A DNA stretch of 64,000 nucleotides from positions 9,418,858-9,482,857 of the forward strand of contig OX387190.1 in assembly GCA_947561395.2 (NCBI GenBank), read 5' to 3'. Of the stretch, positions 25,041-37,260 are shown in pieces. The stretch's first letter is position 1; each line of letters starts with the position of its first letter. The notes below the pieces were generated by a model. The model saw only the letters and a program-made list of their open reading frames with translations. It was not told where the DNA came from and did no database searches. The translations under genes were made by a program, and so were the position numbers. Source of the DNA: Buxus sempervirens (taxonomy: Eukaryota; Streptophyta; Magnoliopsida; Buxales; Buxaceae).

Positions 25041-25370
25041 TGTTAAGATTTCCCATAGAAGGAGAGTCCCCAACAGAAAACTGAGACCTACTTACTGATG
25101 GATACTCATTAACAGAAAGGATACTTATTTAGCCTCTTCTTTTGATTCCTCAAATCTGCTTGTCATGTGCCAATATTTCCCTCGACTCTTATTTTAGGGA
25201 GTCACTGTCAAGATTTCCCATAGAAGGAGAATCCCCAACAGAAAACTGAGACCTACTTACCGATGGATACTCATTAACAAAAAGGATACTTGTTTAGCCT
25301 CTTCTTTTGATTCCTAAAATCTCCTTGTCACGTGCCAATATTTCCCTCGACTCTTATTTTAGGGTCCTTA
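25041..25370 (+). repeat. 165-bp tandem duplication
   Basis: Two adjacent copies (25041-25205, 25206-25370) starting TGT(T/C)AAGATTTCCCATAG and ending at TTATTTTAGGG. Identity is high, about 95 percent by eye, so the duplication is fairly recent. No coding or element signature. Confidence 0.92.
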
Positions 25371-25534
25371 ATGATCTATTTTGTTTGTTTTAACATTTCA
25401 AAACAGGGTGCAATGCTGGGATAAAGGCACCATATGCCCTGTGGTAATACTTTCCCCAAAAATTCAAAAATAATATTTCACCTACTTTTAAAAATACAAG
25501 GATCTATTTTTGAACCTTCTAGCAACTAATAACA

Positions 25535-25805
25535 TGAATTAACCAGGGTTAATTTCCTCAATATCATCCAGGGCAGATACCAAGTAGACACCGCCAATAG
25601 GGACACTATCGATGAATTAACGTAATCAAGCTCAACAACACCTTGACAAAAGCTGGCCAATACTACTGAGTCGTATCGGCTGATACCAAGTCGGCTGTTA
25701 TTAGTCAATATTGATGAAACCATGGTATCTCGGCTCAATCACGGCCAATACCGAGCCAACTTTGCCAATATGACTCACTATTAACAGAATTTTAAATCCA
25801 TGGCA
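25535..25805. repeat. Possible non-autonomous DNA element with repeated GCCAATAC/ATCGGC words
   Basis: Dense CGGC, GGCCAATAC and TATCGGCTGATACC words stand out from the AT-rich surroundings and resemble small hAT-like elements of other plants. No clear inverted ends or target duplication, so the class is a guess. Confidence 0.3.
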
Positions 25806-25934
25806 TTCATGGCTTTTATTCCCTATGTATCTCAGAATGCTAATTTCCTTTGTCAATCATGCGAAACTCCAAAATATCATTCTTAAGGCTTTCCAGCATA
25901 TTTGAGTAAAGAATATTATAAATGTTTTGACAAA

Positions 25935-27060
25935 AATTAAATTGATTCATTGGCTCATAGAGTAAGGCTAATCACTAGCGCGAAATTGTGGAATATAGAT
26001 TAAGGCTAATAACTAGAGTGACTAAAAACCAATTTGGATTTATGCCTAGAAGATCTAGAACATAAGCTATATTTTTACTAAGACAGTTAATATAAAAGTC
26101 TAGAGAAAAGAAAAAGATATCTGCATATGTATTTTATTGATTTAGAAAAAGCATATGATAAGGTTCCAAGAGACTTAATTGGGTGGACTTTGTACAAAAA
26201 AAGTGTACCAATGAAATATATTAGTATAATGAAGGATATGTATGAGGGAGCCTTAACTAAAGTGAAAATTGTTGGTTGTGAGACAATTGATTTCTTAGTT
26301 AAGATAAGTTTGCATCAAGGGTCAGCTACTGGCCCTTATCTTTTCGCTTTAGTTATGAATGAGTTGACGAATCATATCCAAGATGAGGTGCCTTGGTGTA
26401 GGTTATTTGCAGATGATGAAGTACTGATGAGTCACACTGGAGAAGAAGTAAATATTAAGCTAGAATTATGGAGAGACACCTTAAAATCAAAAGATTTTAA
26501 AATAAGCCGTGCAAAGACTGAATGTATGAAATGCCATTTTAATATAAATCACAATATAACTAACGAAACTATTAGAATTGACAATCAGGATATTCCTTTG
26601 AGTAATAAGTTCAAATATCTTAGATCAATGGTACAAAAAGATGGAGAAATAGATGAGATATGGCACATAGAATTAGAGCTAATTGGCTTAAGTGGAGGGG
26701 TGCTTCTTTAGTTTTGTGTGATAAGCGTGTTGCACTTACACTAAAGGGTAAGTTTTATAAGATGGCAATTAGACTAGTCATGTTGTATATGCAAATTGTT
26801 GACAGCAAAGAATCAACATGTTCAGAAGATGAGTATTACTAGGATGAGGATGCTAAGATAGACTTGTGGTAAAACTAAGAAATACAATAAGAAATGAAGA
26901 CATTCAAAAGTAACTAGGCATAACATGCATTAGGGATGAAATAAAGTAGGTTAAGATGGTTTGGACAATGTAAAGCGGGGACCTAGAGATGCACCTGTAA
27001 GAAGGTATGAAATTATGCATATTGAAGGGAAAACGAATTGCACCTGTCTATGTCAACTGT
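25935..27060 (+). mobile_element. RTE LINE fragment, reverse transcriptase to C-terminus
   Basis: The main open frame (26127-26711) has FIDLEKAYDKVPRDL (palm motif A), a HQGSATGPYLFALV motif and LFADDEVL at about 26403 (motif C). A frameshift near 26660-26711 leads to [20 protein letters not shown] and [10 protein letters not shown], the usual RTE thumb. Downstream, ITRMRMLR-like and GITCIRDEIK-like words appear in shifted frames, ending near a HIEGK word. Upstream, decayed residues matching NQFGFMPGRS lie near 26025. An inactive, 5'-truncated copy in CLC intron 3. Confidence 0.9.
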
Positions 27061-27431
27061 GGTGGGTGAATCATGTATGTCTTGTACTTTGGTCAGTCAT
27101 TTAAAATTTTGTGTTTATCTTATTTTCTCAGTTTCTTTAATGAATATTTGTATCCAATATGCGGAAGCTTTATGCACCAAATATGACATTTTAGAGGGAA
27201 AACGAATTTTTTATTAGTCGTAAGAATTTTCGGAAAGGTTAAGATGTGTATCAAGTCTCAAAGGAACAGGATTTATTCCTACTGATTCTCCAAAAGGCCA
27301 TTGATATACTGCTCTAAAATCCATAAAGGATAAATAATTTGACAAGGAAAAAAAATAAACAAACAAAAAAAGAAGACTCCGTACAATTTCAGTTGATTAA
27401 GAAAGATAAGTAACATGAGCTTGCAACTCAC

Positions 27432-27609
27432 CTTTACAAAAAGGGTGCTAGGCGCCAATATCGAATGGGAGTCTATACCATTGAGATAAGCTTTCACCTC
27501 AGGAATGCCAGACCCCGCTGCTGCAGGGGCAATGTAAGAACAGAGGGCTCCAGCAACAGTTGCCAGCAGCAAATTGCAACCAGCATAGGCAGCAAATGCC
27601 TTGAAGAAC
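27432..27609 (-). CDS. CLC-c: CLC chloride channel/exchanger, coding exon 3 (GSGIP exon)
   Basis: Encodes FFKAFAAYAGCNLLLATVAG, then APAAAGSGIPEVKAYLNGID and LAPSTLFVK. GSGIP is the anion-selectivity motif. Serine at the second position is linked in plants to chloride preference, whereas CLC-a uses proline for nitrate. The acceptor TATAG precedes 27609 and the donor AAG/GTGAG follows 27432. The 178-nt exon joins exon 2 as NH-K-FF and ends in phase 0, matching the start of exon 4. The sequence is uninterrupted. Confidence 0.94.
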
Positions 27610-29108
27610 CTATATTAGAACCACAAATCACTACAGTAATGCAGAACTGATACAAGTTGATTTCACAGTGAAACCCATATTATAAATCATATTGTGCTAT
27701 TTTATTACCATCATCATCATCATCAATAAATAGCAGTCCATGCAAATTCGAAATCATACACAACAAATGCATCGCATCTATACACCAAAATGACTTGTGC
27801 ATTCGAAAACAAAACCGATAGTACCAGGAGTTGAAAGTTAATCAAAAAGAGAACCTAGACTGCAAGAGTGGTATCAGATGCCAATTCATATTGTGCGATA
27901 TTAATCGAGTATTGAGCATATCAGCATGAAACTCTTGCGGGATCACCACATGTACAGAGACTCAACCAATACATATGTCATATCAAGCTTTTTGGAGGAT
28001 CTAATATAGGTCATGACATCTAGAATGAAATTTTTTCAAAGTCCTTCAAAAAAAATTTTATTTTTCAGTCTATAAATCAGTTACTATATATATAGGACAA
28101 ACTTGAAACACATGTAAAGATGAAAGATTGATCAATAAAAATGCAAGGATTCATAAGAATCTGTGTTTTTATTTTTCAATTATAAAACTAATTACAACAA
28201 AAAATATTATTTTGTTTGATATCTGTAAGTCGTGGTTGAAATAACCACATAATAATATAACATCAACAAGAAAAAATTGTAACTTGGCGTATGTCAAATT
28301 GAATCAAGGTCTTTGGAGTGGATTCACAACAAACATAACCTTTATCATTTTGCACAAAAAGTAGTAGTTCTCAAACACAAATCATCTCTATAAGCAAGCA
28401 GCTGGGTGTTTTCACCATCACATTAAGTGACTATCCCTGTGGCATCCGTTAATGGCTAATCTATCAGACCAACTAACTGATTACAATTTTTAAGTGCTAA
28501 AATGTTTTTATTTTCCAAATAAAATAACTATAAGAATCGTTTTGATAGGTTGTATTCATAGGTTAGAATTAGCATATTCCTTAGAATTTATTACGCCATT
28601 ACGTAAAATATGCTTATTCTTTTTCATTTATTTTTTTCAATGATTTAGAAGGCTGTATATCATATATAAAGCTTATCTTTACATTTAAGCATGATTTCAT
28701 TAAAATTTTTGTTCACATATGGACATGTCAATTTGTTACCACATTGTCAGAAATCATGAATGTCGATAGATGCTATGCAATAATGTGCATCAAATTTGGA
28801 GATTAACTTTATATCCAAATGATAAGTCTCTAAAAAATTTTCATGTGCTATCAATGTTTCTGTTATTTTCTATGTTATTTCCAAGTGTTTGCTATGTTTC
28901 CTAAAACTTTTTTACTTTCTTAAGGACAGTGACCCTTCCTCAAAATGATACCTTGAACCTTTTTCTTTTAGTTAGAATTGTTGCCAAGCTATATTTTGAA
29001 CCGAAAAGATACTCTCAAACAGAAACAATATCACCAATTACTTGAAGTCCATGTTTCATCAGAATGAGAATTTGAGATAGTAATTACAGTGGTGACAGTT
29101 TTGCTTAC
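27610..29108. other. CLC intron 2
   Basis: A 1.5 kb AT-rich intron with a short (CAT)n run near 27711-27724. No transposon or coding signature was recognised; it is the only short intron of this gene within the window. Confidence 0.7.
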
Positions 29109-29309
29109 TTATGATTTAGCATGAGATCACTAGTCAACAGTAGTTTAAATCCTGCAATATTCTCAACTGCAAGGTTATTAAAGAAGCCAACAAGCCCTGT
29201 ACCAAGCCCTATAAGAAGTGCAAGCGTCCACTTTAGGACAATGTACTGAAATATCTCAACTTTTTTCCTCGATCTCCAGTCCTGCTTGAATAGATCATTT
29301 TCAACAATC
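29109..29309 (-). CDS. CLC-c: CLC chloride channel/exchanger, coding exon 2
   Basis: Encodes IVENDLFKQDWRSRKKVEIF, then YIVLKWTLALLIGLGTGLVG, FFNNLAVENIAGFKLLL and LMLNH. This is the first transmembrane helix and the well-conserved NLAVENIAGFK loop of plant CLCs. The acceptor TATAG is before 29309; the donor AA/GTAAGC is after 29109. The split codon with the first coding exon restores ...LDYEIVEN, exactly as in plant CLC-c. Length is 201 nt; no defects seen. Confidence 0.94.
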
Positions 29310-29535
29310 CTATAAAAAATACATACAAACATGTGAGATAGAAAATGAAAACAATGGGCAACAAGTAAACTTCAGAAAAAACCAGCAAATTTATCTAAAT
29401 ATAAATGAGGAGCCATAGAGAAAGAATGTCGTATCTAGTGCAGCATTTCATGGCAGATGACTGTAATGTGAGGATCTCGAAGTTAAAATATTATTTATCC
29501 AACAACTCAAAATAATAATGACTAAAACTTGTGAT

Positions 29536-29575
<40 letters not shown>

Positions 29576-29909
29576 CATTAAAGGCAACATGGCATCCTCA
29601 GCACCAAATAACTGATCTGATGAAGTTATTATTGTGGGTTCCCCTAATAAACACAAATAGTTCCCAAAAAAAAAAAGGAAGAAGAAGAAGAAACCATTGG
29701 ATTTTTGAAATGATACCATTCATGCAAAAAATAGAAACAGCTTTGAATGTGCAAGAAACCAAAAGCTGCACACCCAGAAAATAAAAGAATGGGTAACTGC
29801 TTAATAAGAAAAGCTCAAATTTTTCTTCTAAAAGTTATGTTTTATTCTTCAGGAAAACAGTAAAAAAAAAAATATTGAGTTCTTTTTCTCTCTCTTGCTC
29901 TGGGGGAAG
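29310..29909. other. CLC intron 1, gene-proximal part
   Basis: AT-rich with a (GA)n microsatellite at 29539-29572 and an A/GAA-rich run at 29666-29694. No gene. Confidence 0.6.
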
Positions 29910-30395
29910 TAACTTGTAAAACCTCAACCCTGATTTTATCTTAATTATTAAGTTTAACTATTTAAAGTGGGATTATTAGACTAATTAAGTACTTGTGTTA
30001 TGAAGGTAAGGTAGACGTGGATCATGCTTGAGAATTTGGAGAAGCAAATTGAACTTTATTGAAGGTTATTAAGATAAGCTTAATTAAGGTTATGTTTAAA
30101 TTTCAATTGGCTAAAGTATGCTCCATGTAGTCCTAGTGAAATAGGATTCGAATTCTAAAAATTTGAAGCTAAATGTGAAATTTTAGCCTTAACGCGCGGA
30201 GCTCAAATTGCACGTTAATCACGCGTTGAGCAAACACTCGAACCAAGTCTCTGTCACGCGTAGACCACATGCTCACGTTGAGCTAAATTCTACAGAAACT
30301 ATTTGATAAAAGTTTAACGCCCGAACGTCCAATTTTATCGTTCGCGCATCCAATACAAAATTTCCAGATTTATTGTTTTGTGCCCAAATAAACCT

Positions 30396-31075
30396 AATGT
30401 ACCTTCTAAGAATACCCAAAGTATTCTTAGAAGGTACCTAAAGTAAACCTATTGTTTTGTGCCCAAGTAAACCTAATGTACACCTTCCCAAGTATATCTA
30501 AAGTACCTCCTAAGAATACCCAAAATACTTCCGAAATATACCTAAAGTACCTTCCAAGTATACCTAAAGTACCTTCTAAGAATACCCAAAGTACCTCCCA
30601 AGTATACCTAAAGTACCTTCCAAGTATACCCAAAGTACCTCCTAAGAATACTTAAAGTACCTCGCAAAAATACCTAAAGTGCCTCCCGAGAACCTCCTAG
30701 GTATACCTAAGGTAACCTCCCAAATAACACTAAAGTACCCCCTTAGATTACCTAAGGTACATCCGTTTTATAACTAAAGGTACCGCCTTCTATACCTAAG
30801 GTACACCCCTTGTATTATCTAAGGTACCCCTTCTATACCTAAAGTACACCCCTTATATTACTAAAGTACCCTCCTTGTATAAATAAAGGTACCCCCCTTA
30901 TATAACTAAGGTACCCCCCTTATATAACTAAGGTACACCATCCAAGCATACCTACAGTATACCCCTTAGAATAACTAAGGTAAACCCCTTGAAACACCAA
31001 AGTACCCCTCAAATAACACTAAGGTACCCCTATATAACACTAAGGTACTCCCCTAATATGTCTTAGGTACACCCC
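30396..31075 (+). repeat. Degenerate minisatellite, about 20-24 bp units, in LTR-C
   Basis: More than 25 units of the general form CCTAAAGTACCTCCCAAGTATA, grading on the right into AACTAAGGTACCCCCCTTATAT. At its left edge is a perfect hairpin: 16-bp arms 30400-30415 and 30421-30436 with a 5-base loop. Confidence 0.9.
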
Positions 31076-33799
31076 CAAGGGTTTAGTGGAATAAAAGACT
31101 TGTTGAGGGGCAACTTTGATAAACAAAATAAAGGCATATAAAAGAATGCCTTAGATAAATTTCTTAAGTGTTTGAACCCTCATTTTCCTTGTGTTGGATG
31201 TATAGAACAAGAGGAAGAGTGTGAAATTGCTTGAAAGCTTGAAGAAGAAGAAAAAAAAAAGAGATTGAAGGGAAGTTGAGCTTCTCCATTAAACAAACAA
31301 GTAGCAAACCCTTCAAACCAAAATGTATTACCAAAATTCATATTCTCTCTCTCCAAGGTTTGATTGATTTGAGGAAATGGTCTTGCATGTTGGTTTTTAC
31401 TTCTAAAATTCATTGGGTTTTAGTTGTATAACATTTTTGCTTGGTTTTCTACTAATTTGCTGTGGATTTCCAACCTGCATTGATTATATTTCAATTTTGG
31501 GTTTGAGTTTGGCATGTTGAATGAGGTGTAATACACCCAGATTTGTGTTTAGTTATATTTGAGATGAATTTCTGTTTTGAAAGGTGTTTTTAGGGATGTT
31601 GGAATGTTTTATGATCATCCCACTTGGTGATGGAAATGTTAGAAATGGTTTGCATGAATTTGATGTTGAAAAATAGCCAAAAAAATTTCAAAACCGAGCT
31701 GGCGATTAATCCTAAGCCAGAACCCCCAAAATTTAAAACCCCGATTTTTTGAATATAGTAATATAATGAATAAATCTAATTATTGGATAATAAGTTAGAT
31801 AAACATGGAAAATATTAAAGAATAAAGAACTAATCAAAGTATTGGAGGATTAGCAATATGTTCTAAGTAGGTGTATATAAGTAATTAAATAAATGATAGT
31901 AATTACGAGTTATTGAGAATTGGAATAGTAATTTAAATTAAGTAGAAGATTAATTATAGGTTGACTTTAATTAATAGTAATAGGAAAAGTGAAGAATTAA
32001 TTTAGAATAATTGGGAAAGCAAGTTAAATATGAAGTTTGGGAAAGATAGGTATTAATCCAAGTATGTATTATAACCAAGAATACTATAGATAATAAATTT
32101 GGAAATTTTGGAAGAAATCTAATGGATAAATATAAAATTATCAAGAGAAGAGTATTTTGGTCAATTCCTAGTTCGCTAAATAATTAAATAATTATTAGGT
32201 ATAAGAAATTAAGTTAGACTTAAGTTGGTTGATTTAAGTATAAATAATGAAATTTATAGCTTAATAAGTGAGGAAAGGGCATATTGGTGATTATAGTTAA
32301 TTAGGAGCCTTAAGTTGAGGGGAAAGAGGAGTTTTGGAGAGTTTTTGTAATATTAATATTTAAAAATAAGGGAAATAATTAGCACGAAAATTAGGAAAAA
32401 TAAAAGTTTCTCTTATTTAGTATTAAGAGGGAAGAATTAGAAGGAGGAGTTGTAAAAAAATAAGAAAGCTTCTAAGTGAGATTAGGAAACCTAGTGGGAT
32501 TAGTTAGAAAGTTCCCTAAACCTATTAAGACTTCTATTTTAGGTGAACCTATAAAAGGGAAGCTTTAGGGAGGAGTTAGGGGTTCTATTAATCAAATCAT
32601 GTAGAGGGAAAGGAGGAGAAAGGAGGGCTCTCACGTTTGGAGAATTTAGAGAAAAGAGGAGTTGCAGAGAAGTCCGACCAGCAAACTTTGAACGACAATC
32701 TACAGAGATCCAGCCGTTGGATCAGCCTCAAATTTGGAGGTTTTTTTCACGACTAGTAGGAATTCAATCTAAACTGTGGAGATGGTGTTCATAGGTCCCT
32801 AAAGGGGTGCGATAGTAGCAGATGGTAACTTAAAGGATAGGATTTTGCGTTTTGAGGCAAGTAGTAACACCCTGTTTTGTTTTATCGTTGCATGATTTTA
32901 GGTTTAATCGTTTGAGTTTAATCTAGAATTAATATATCATGATTTGAGATACCAAACCATGTATTTTATACAGTAGATTTCGTAGGTAGCACACCTTGTT
33001 TAGCCGAATAGTTGTTTTTCTCACGTTTGATCGTTCTTGATAATCTGAAAGCATTATATATATGTTTCTACATGATTTAAAAGTATGATCGGTATGTTTG
33101 GAAGTTATTAGAGTTGATTTAAATACGTAGATCGTTGTTTTGATGCATAAAAATCAGATTTTCAAAGCCGGATTAACCGCTATTGGCCGAGCGCTTGGCA
33201 CGATTGCCTGGGCGATCTACACGAGCGCCTCACCTGTGATTTTTAGAATTTAGTCTATAAGGTCGCCCAACCAGATCGCTTGAGCGATGGGGTGAGCGAC
33301 CGTTTAAATTTTATTTCTGGGTAGGTCGCCCAGGGGGATCGCCTAGGCGACCACCTGAGCGCCTATTGATTGTGAATTATTGTTTTAAAAAGCACGGCCG
33401 CCCACCTTGGTCGTCTGAGCGACAAGGCTGAGTGATCAACCTTATTGTCTGATTTTTCACCGATTGACACACTATTCCAAACTAAATAATTTTTAAATGT
33501 CTAAAACAATTTATTTAGGGTGTTTGCAACTGTTTTAAATGATTTTTGTATTTAAATCAAATTGAAGAATAATTTAGGTCTATTTTGCAAATGGGTTGTT
33601 TGACTTGAAAATAAAATGGGATTTTGGGTTATTTAGAAATCTGGTTTGATTTGATTTGAAAAATTATTACTCAGCAAAAGTATATTATAAAGTATCTTGA
33701 TTTCAGAACTTTAGAAAAAACTTCACACCAGAAATATAATGAGTATTGGCAAAAGGTTTTAGATTATGGATTGATCATGAACAAACTGTTTAATATATG

Positions 33800-34200
33800 A
33801 GATTTGGATTGTGAGATTTGTTTACCATCTGCAGATGAGATATGTGACCTCCTGAGGGAGAGATGTGACCTCCTGTTGGGAGAGATGTAATCCAGATTAG
33901 ATTGCATCCCACAGGAGAGATATGTGATCACCTGCGGGTGAGATGTGACCTCCTGTTGGGGGAGATGTAATCCAGATTGAATTGCATCCCACAGGGGAGA
34001 TATGTAATTTACCACCTGCGGGTTAAATGTGACTACATACGGATGAGATGTGACCTCCTGTGAGGGAGACGTAATCACAATGTGATTGCATCCCACAGGG
34101 AAGATGTGTGTGTTACCCCCTACGAGTGAGATGTGTTAACTCCTGCAGGAGAGACCTCATATATGGGAGATGTGATTACTACGTGATTGCATCCTACATG
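33800..34200 (+). repeat. Tandem hairpin units in LTR-B
   Basis: Repeats of GAGATGTGACCTCCTG..GGGAGA and ATTGCATCCCACAGG, about 25 bp each in larger units of about 110 bp. Most units can fold back because CCTCCTG and CAGGAGG-type words alternate. Confidence 0.8.
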
Positions 34201-34461
34201 GAAGAATATTACTATCGGATGTTGAAATTGATTGGTTTTCTTTTAAAAAGAAAGAAATTGATTGATTGGTTTAGCCATGTTTTGAAAAGAAGGGTTTTTG
34301 AAAGAAATATTAAAATGACATGATTAATATGATAAATTTTTTTGGGAAAAACTATTTATATCAATTTGGGGAAAATTATAGATTTGATTTATACGGCTCT
34401 GTCTTCTTGATTTAACGATACTTGTGATATTGTTTTGCAACTCATGAAAGGTTTGCAAAGG

Positions 34462-34465
<4 letters not shown>

Positions 34466-34504
<39 letters not shown>
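34466..34504 (+). repeat. (TA)n microsatellite
   Basis: An uninterrupted TA run of about 19 repeats inside LTR-B. Confidence 0.95.
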
Positions 34505-34509
<5 letters not shown>

Positions 34510-35579
34510 TTTTCTTTCATGCATGTTGCTACTTGCTGAGATTTTATATCTCATTCTTGCTTTTAAATATTTTGTTTTCAGGTGATCTTGGAAAGGACGC
34601 CTTGGGTTAGTCTGATAGTGGGCTTGAAGTGTAGAATATCCAGAAGACAGGAGTAGGATATTGATATAGGTGTTTTTATTGATCTAGTTGTCTTTTAGTT
34701 GAATATTTGATGTAATAGTAAGAATCAGATTCTAATAAATAATTTAAGCTTCCTAGCACTTTGATAACTCTTAAATCTTTTAGCCTTATCTTTTGAGCTG
34801 ATTGTGATATACTACAAGTTAATGCCTTGATCCGAGTCATGAAAAAAAAAAAGACCCGGATTCGGGGCGTTACACAAAAACAGTCCCTGTAAGGACTAAT
34901 CACGAGATAGGATTAGGTTGGCGATTAATCGTAAGCCCATATTTTGACAGTCCTTCACCCTTTTTTTCACGCTCTGTTTTCCAAACAACCTACACTTTCT
35001 ACACAGCATCCTTATTTACCTAAAATTATTTTTAAGTAAATGTCATGATTATTTTTACATTTCCATTTACTTAGGTATTTACATGTAAATAAGGTTTTAC
35101 CCCCCATTTGCAACCACTAAAAATACTCCCAAGACCTAATTCCTTACCAATCAAAAGTCAACTTTCTAGTTCATGCCTAAAATTCCAGTTTTGCCCGGCT
35201 TTCATCAAAAACCATTTCTTGGATTTGATACCCAAATGGATGATTTAGAAGCCCATAAAATTACAAAAAAATTGTCAACCCTTCATTAGACTATGATTAA
35301 AATTTGAGCTTAAACTCCTAGTAAATTTGTCTAGAAAAATCATATACCCAAAAAGTCAACATTTTTAACCAGACTTAGAATATTTTTCAAGGTCGAAAAC
35401 TTTTTGTCTCGGAATCCATTGATTTTTAGTATGGTGACTTCATTGTGAATCCTAAGACTATCCCACTCATAAAATATGTATTTTGTGGATTTTATGGCAT
35501 CGTTTTGCTTGATTTGGTTTTATGAAAGTGAGGTTGAAAACTCTTACATGATTTAACAAGGTTTATGGTGTATGGTTTG

Positions 35580-36060
35580 AATTACGGTGGATGGGAATTC
35601 CACTAAGCCACGGTTGATTTGATAGTAGATGAGGAATTCTACTTGGCATATGGTAAGGTTCGACAGTGGATGGGGAATTCCACTTGGCCCTAGTTTGTGC
35701 ACTGAAGACTGGTATTACTCATTGATTTGAATGGTTGGTTTTGAGCTATGAGTCATCTAATTGGGCATTGTACTTGGTGTGGATCCACAGTGAATCTAGT
35801 CAGTGTCGGCTTGTTAGCTTTAATGACCTTCTCCATGCTGCTTTCCGATGTAGGGTATCAGTGAGGCCCTCTTGGGATATAGAGGCGCTGCGACAACCAT
35901 CCGCCGTAGGATATCGGTGGGATGTTATTGTGATTTATGTTATTCATTCGACAATGGATGGAGTATTCCACTTGGCCTTGATTATTGGTTTGGTTGTCAC
36001 TTGCCAGCCCATACGTGGGTGCTCCGCTTGCTAAGTTGTCCCTATCTAGGCTTCTTTCTG
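35580..36060 (+). repeat. Hairpin units around GGAATTCCAC in LTR-C
   Basis: Units such as GTGGATGGGAATTCCAC, GTAGATGAGGAATTCTAC and GTGGATGGGGAATTCCAC each fold on themselves. They recur at about 50-bp spacing near 35590-35690, with a related one near 35950. Confidence 0.7.
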
Positions 36061-36802
36061 TAAGTTGTGTAGGTGGCAAATGGACAGTGGTCATTAATCT
36101 AATTTAGAGACACGCTAATCCACGAGTCCTACCAAGACATGCTTGCAGTGTGTGAGTGTGTTTATTGAATTGATTTCATGTGTTATCCGATTGAGATACT
36201 TTAACTTGAGTTTTACATTTAATATCTGAGAACGTATCATGATGTTATAAAATTGCATAAACTGCTTCTAGTCATGCATGTTTGCTACTTATTGGGACTT
36301 TCATCTCATGCGTGTTTTTGTTTTACCGGTTTTGTTTCCAGATCCTCTTGGTAAACTACATATTGGGGCAGAGATTGAAGGTGAGCTTGAGTACAAGCCC
36401 GGGGATTACTACCACCCTTAGTAAGGTTCTTCTTATGGTGTTGTATTTATTTTTTGGGAACTGTAAATGGGATCTATAAATATTCTTTTGGACTTATAAA
36501 CTTAAGAGTTACATTTAGATTATCACCTTTGTATATGTCTATACACATGAGAGATAGAGATGGTAAGCACTTAGTTGTCTTTTGTACATACAGATATCAT
36601 ATTTTTAGGGGTTATTATACAGGTTATCTTTTGTTAGATAGAAACTTTCATTCCATGCTTCTTTTGCTTATACACTCTGATGATTACTTTGTAATTGCCC
36701 AAGTTGATTGTATTAATTAGATTCTTTTGGGCCCATAAGTAGGGCTCGGGGGCAGGTCGGTACCGTGATAGGGCAGGCCCAGTTCCGGGGTGCTACATAA
36801 CT

Positions 36803-37260
36803 ACTCCTGAACCCAACCAATTTTGTGCCTTTTCTATTTGTCAGGAAAACTAGAAAAGCTACTTGCAAAAACCTAACTGCAAAATATATTACTTTGATTC
36901 GGCTCCACTCAAAATCAACAAAAAAGTGAAAATGGGTACCACCAAGTTAACCAATTCACCCAGCACCAGCCAATCAATTCTTGGTCTAACTAAAACCATG
37001 GAACTGAAAAATTATTTGCAAAAACTTTAGAGATCCATTGAGAATCTGTTCCACATTGGCTAGCACAGGACAAAGGGGTTTTTTGAGTATATATTTAATA
37101 TTTATAAATTTAAAAGATAGTAAACCAATAATCTAATTATTTGTTAAGATAAAAAGTAATATTTTGATTGCCAAAAACAATTATTAAATAGTTGATAAAT
37201 GATTAATATCTGTTAATAAATATTTAATGTGATATTGAACTAATTCAACTTAAGAATCTA
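36803..37260. other. AT-rich intron 1 stretch
   Basis: Nothing recognised. Confidence 0.5.

Larger units (their letters stand above)
31732..34874 (+). mobile_element. Solo LTR of a Gypsy-type element (LTR-B), nested in LTR-C
   Basis: Ends GATTCGGGGCGTTACA and starts TTTAAAACCCCGATTTT (a decayed TGTAAAACCCC); a perfect duplication CAAAA flanks it (31727-31731, 34875-34879). TATA box at 32550-32557, a GC-rich block with GGTCGCCCA/GCGCC words (33170-33440), a hairpin-unit array (33800-34200), a (TA)n run (34466-34504) and the module TGCTACTTGCTGAGATTTTA near 34525. It is the same broad family as LTR-A (7047-10394). 3,143 bp, no coding part. Confidence 0.9.
29915..36797 (+). mobile_element. Solo LTR of a Gypsy-type element (LTR-C), hosting a second solo LTR
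   Basis: Starts TGTAAAACCTC and ends CCGGGGTGCTACA, with a perfect duplication TAACT (29910-29914, 36798-36802). Without the nested LTR it is about 3.7 kb. Parts in order: AT-rich U3 with GCGC-type words (30190-30330), a minisatellite (30396-31075), TATA box 31137-31144, repeated GGCGATTAATC(C/G)TAAGCC words on both sides of the nested LTR, hairpin units around GGAATTCCAC (35580-36060), and the module GCTACTTATTGGGACTTTCA near 36281. Broken, no protein-coding part. Confidence 0.88.

Noticed and set aside
30396-31075. CRISPR-like array
   Set aside because: Units are degenerate without distinct spacers, and the DNA is plant nuclear; it is a minisatellite in an LTR.
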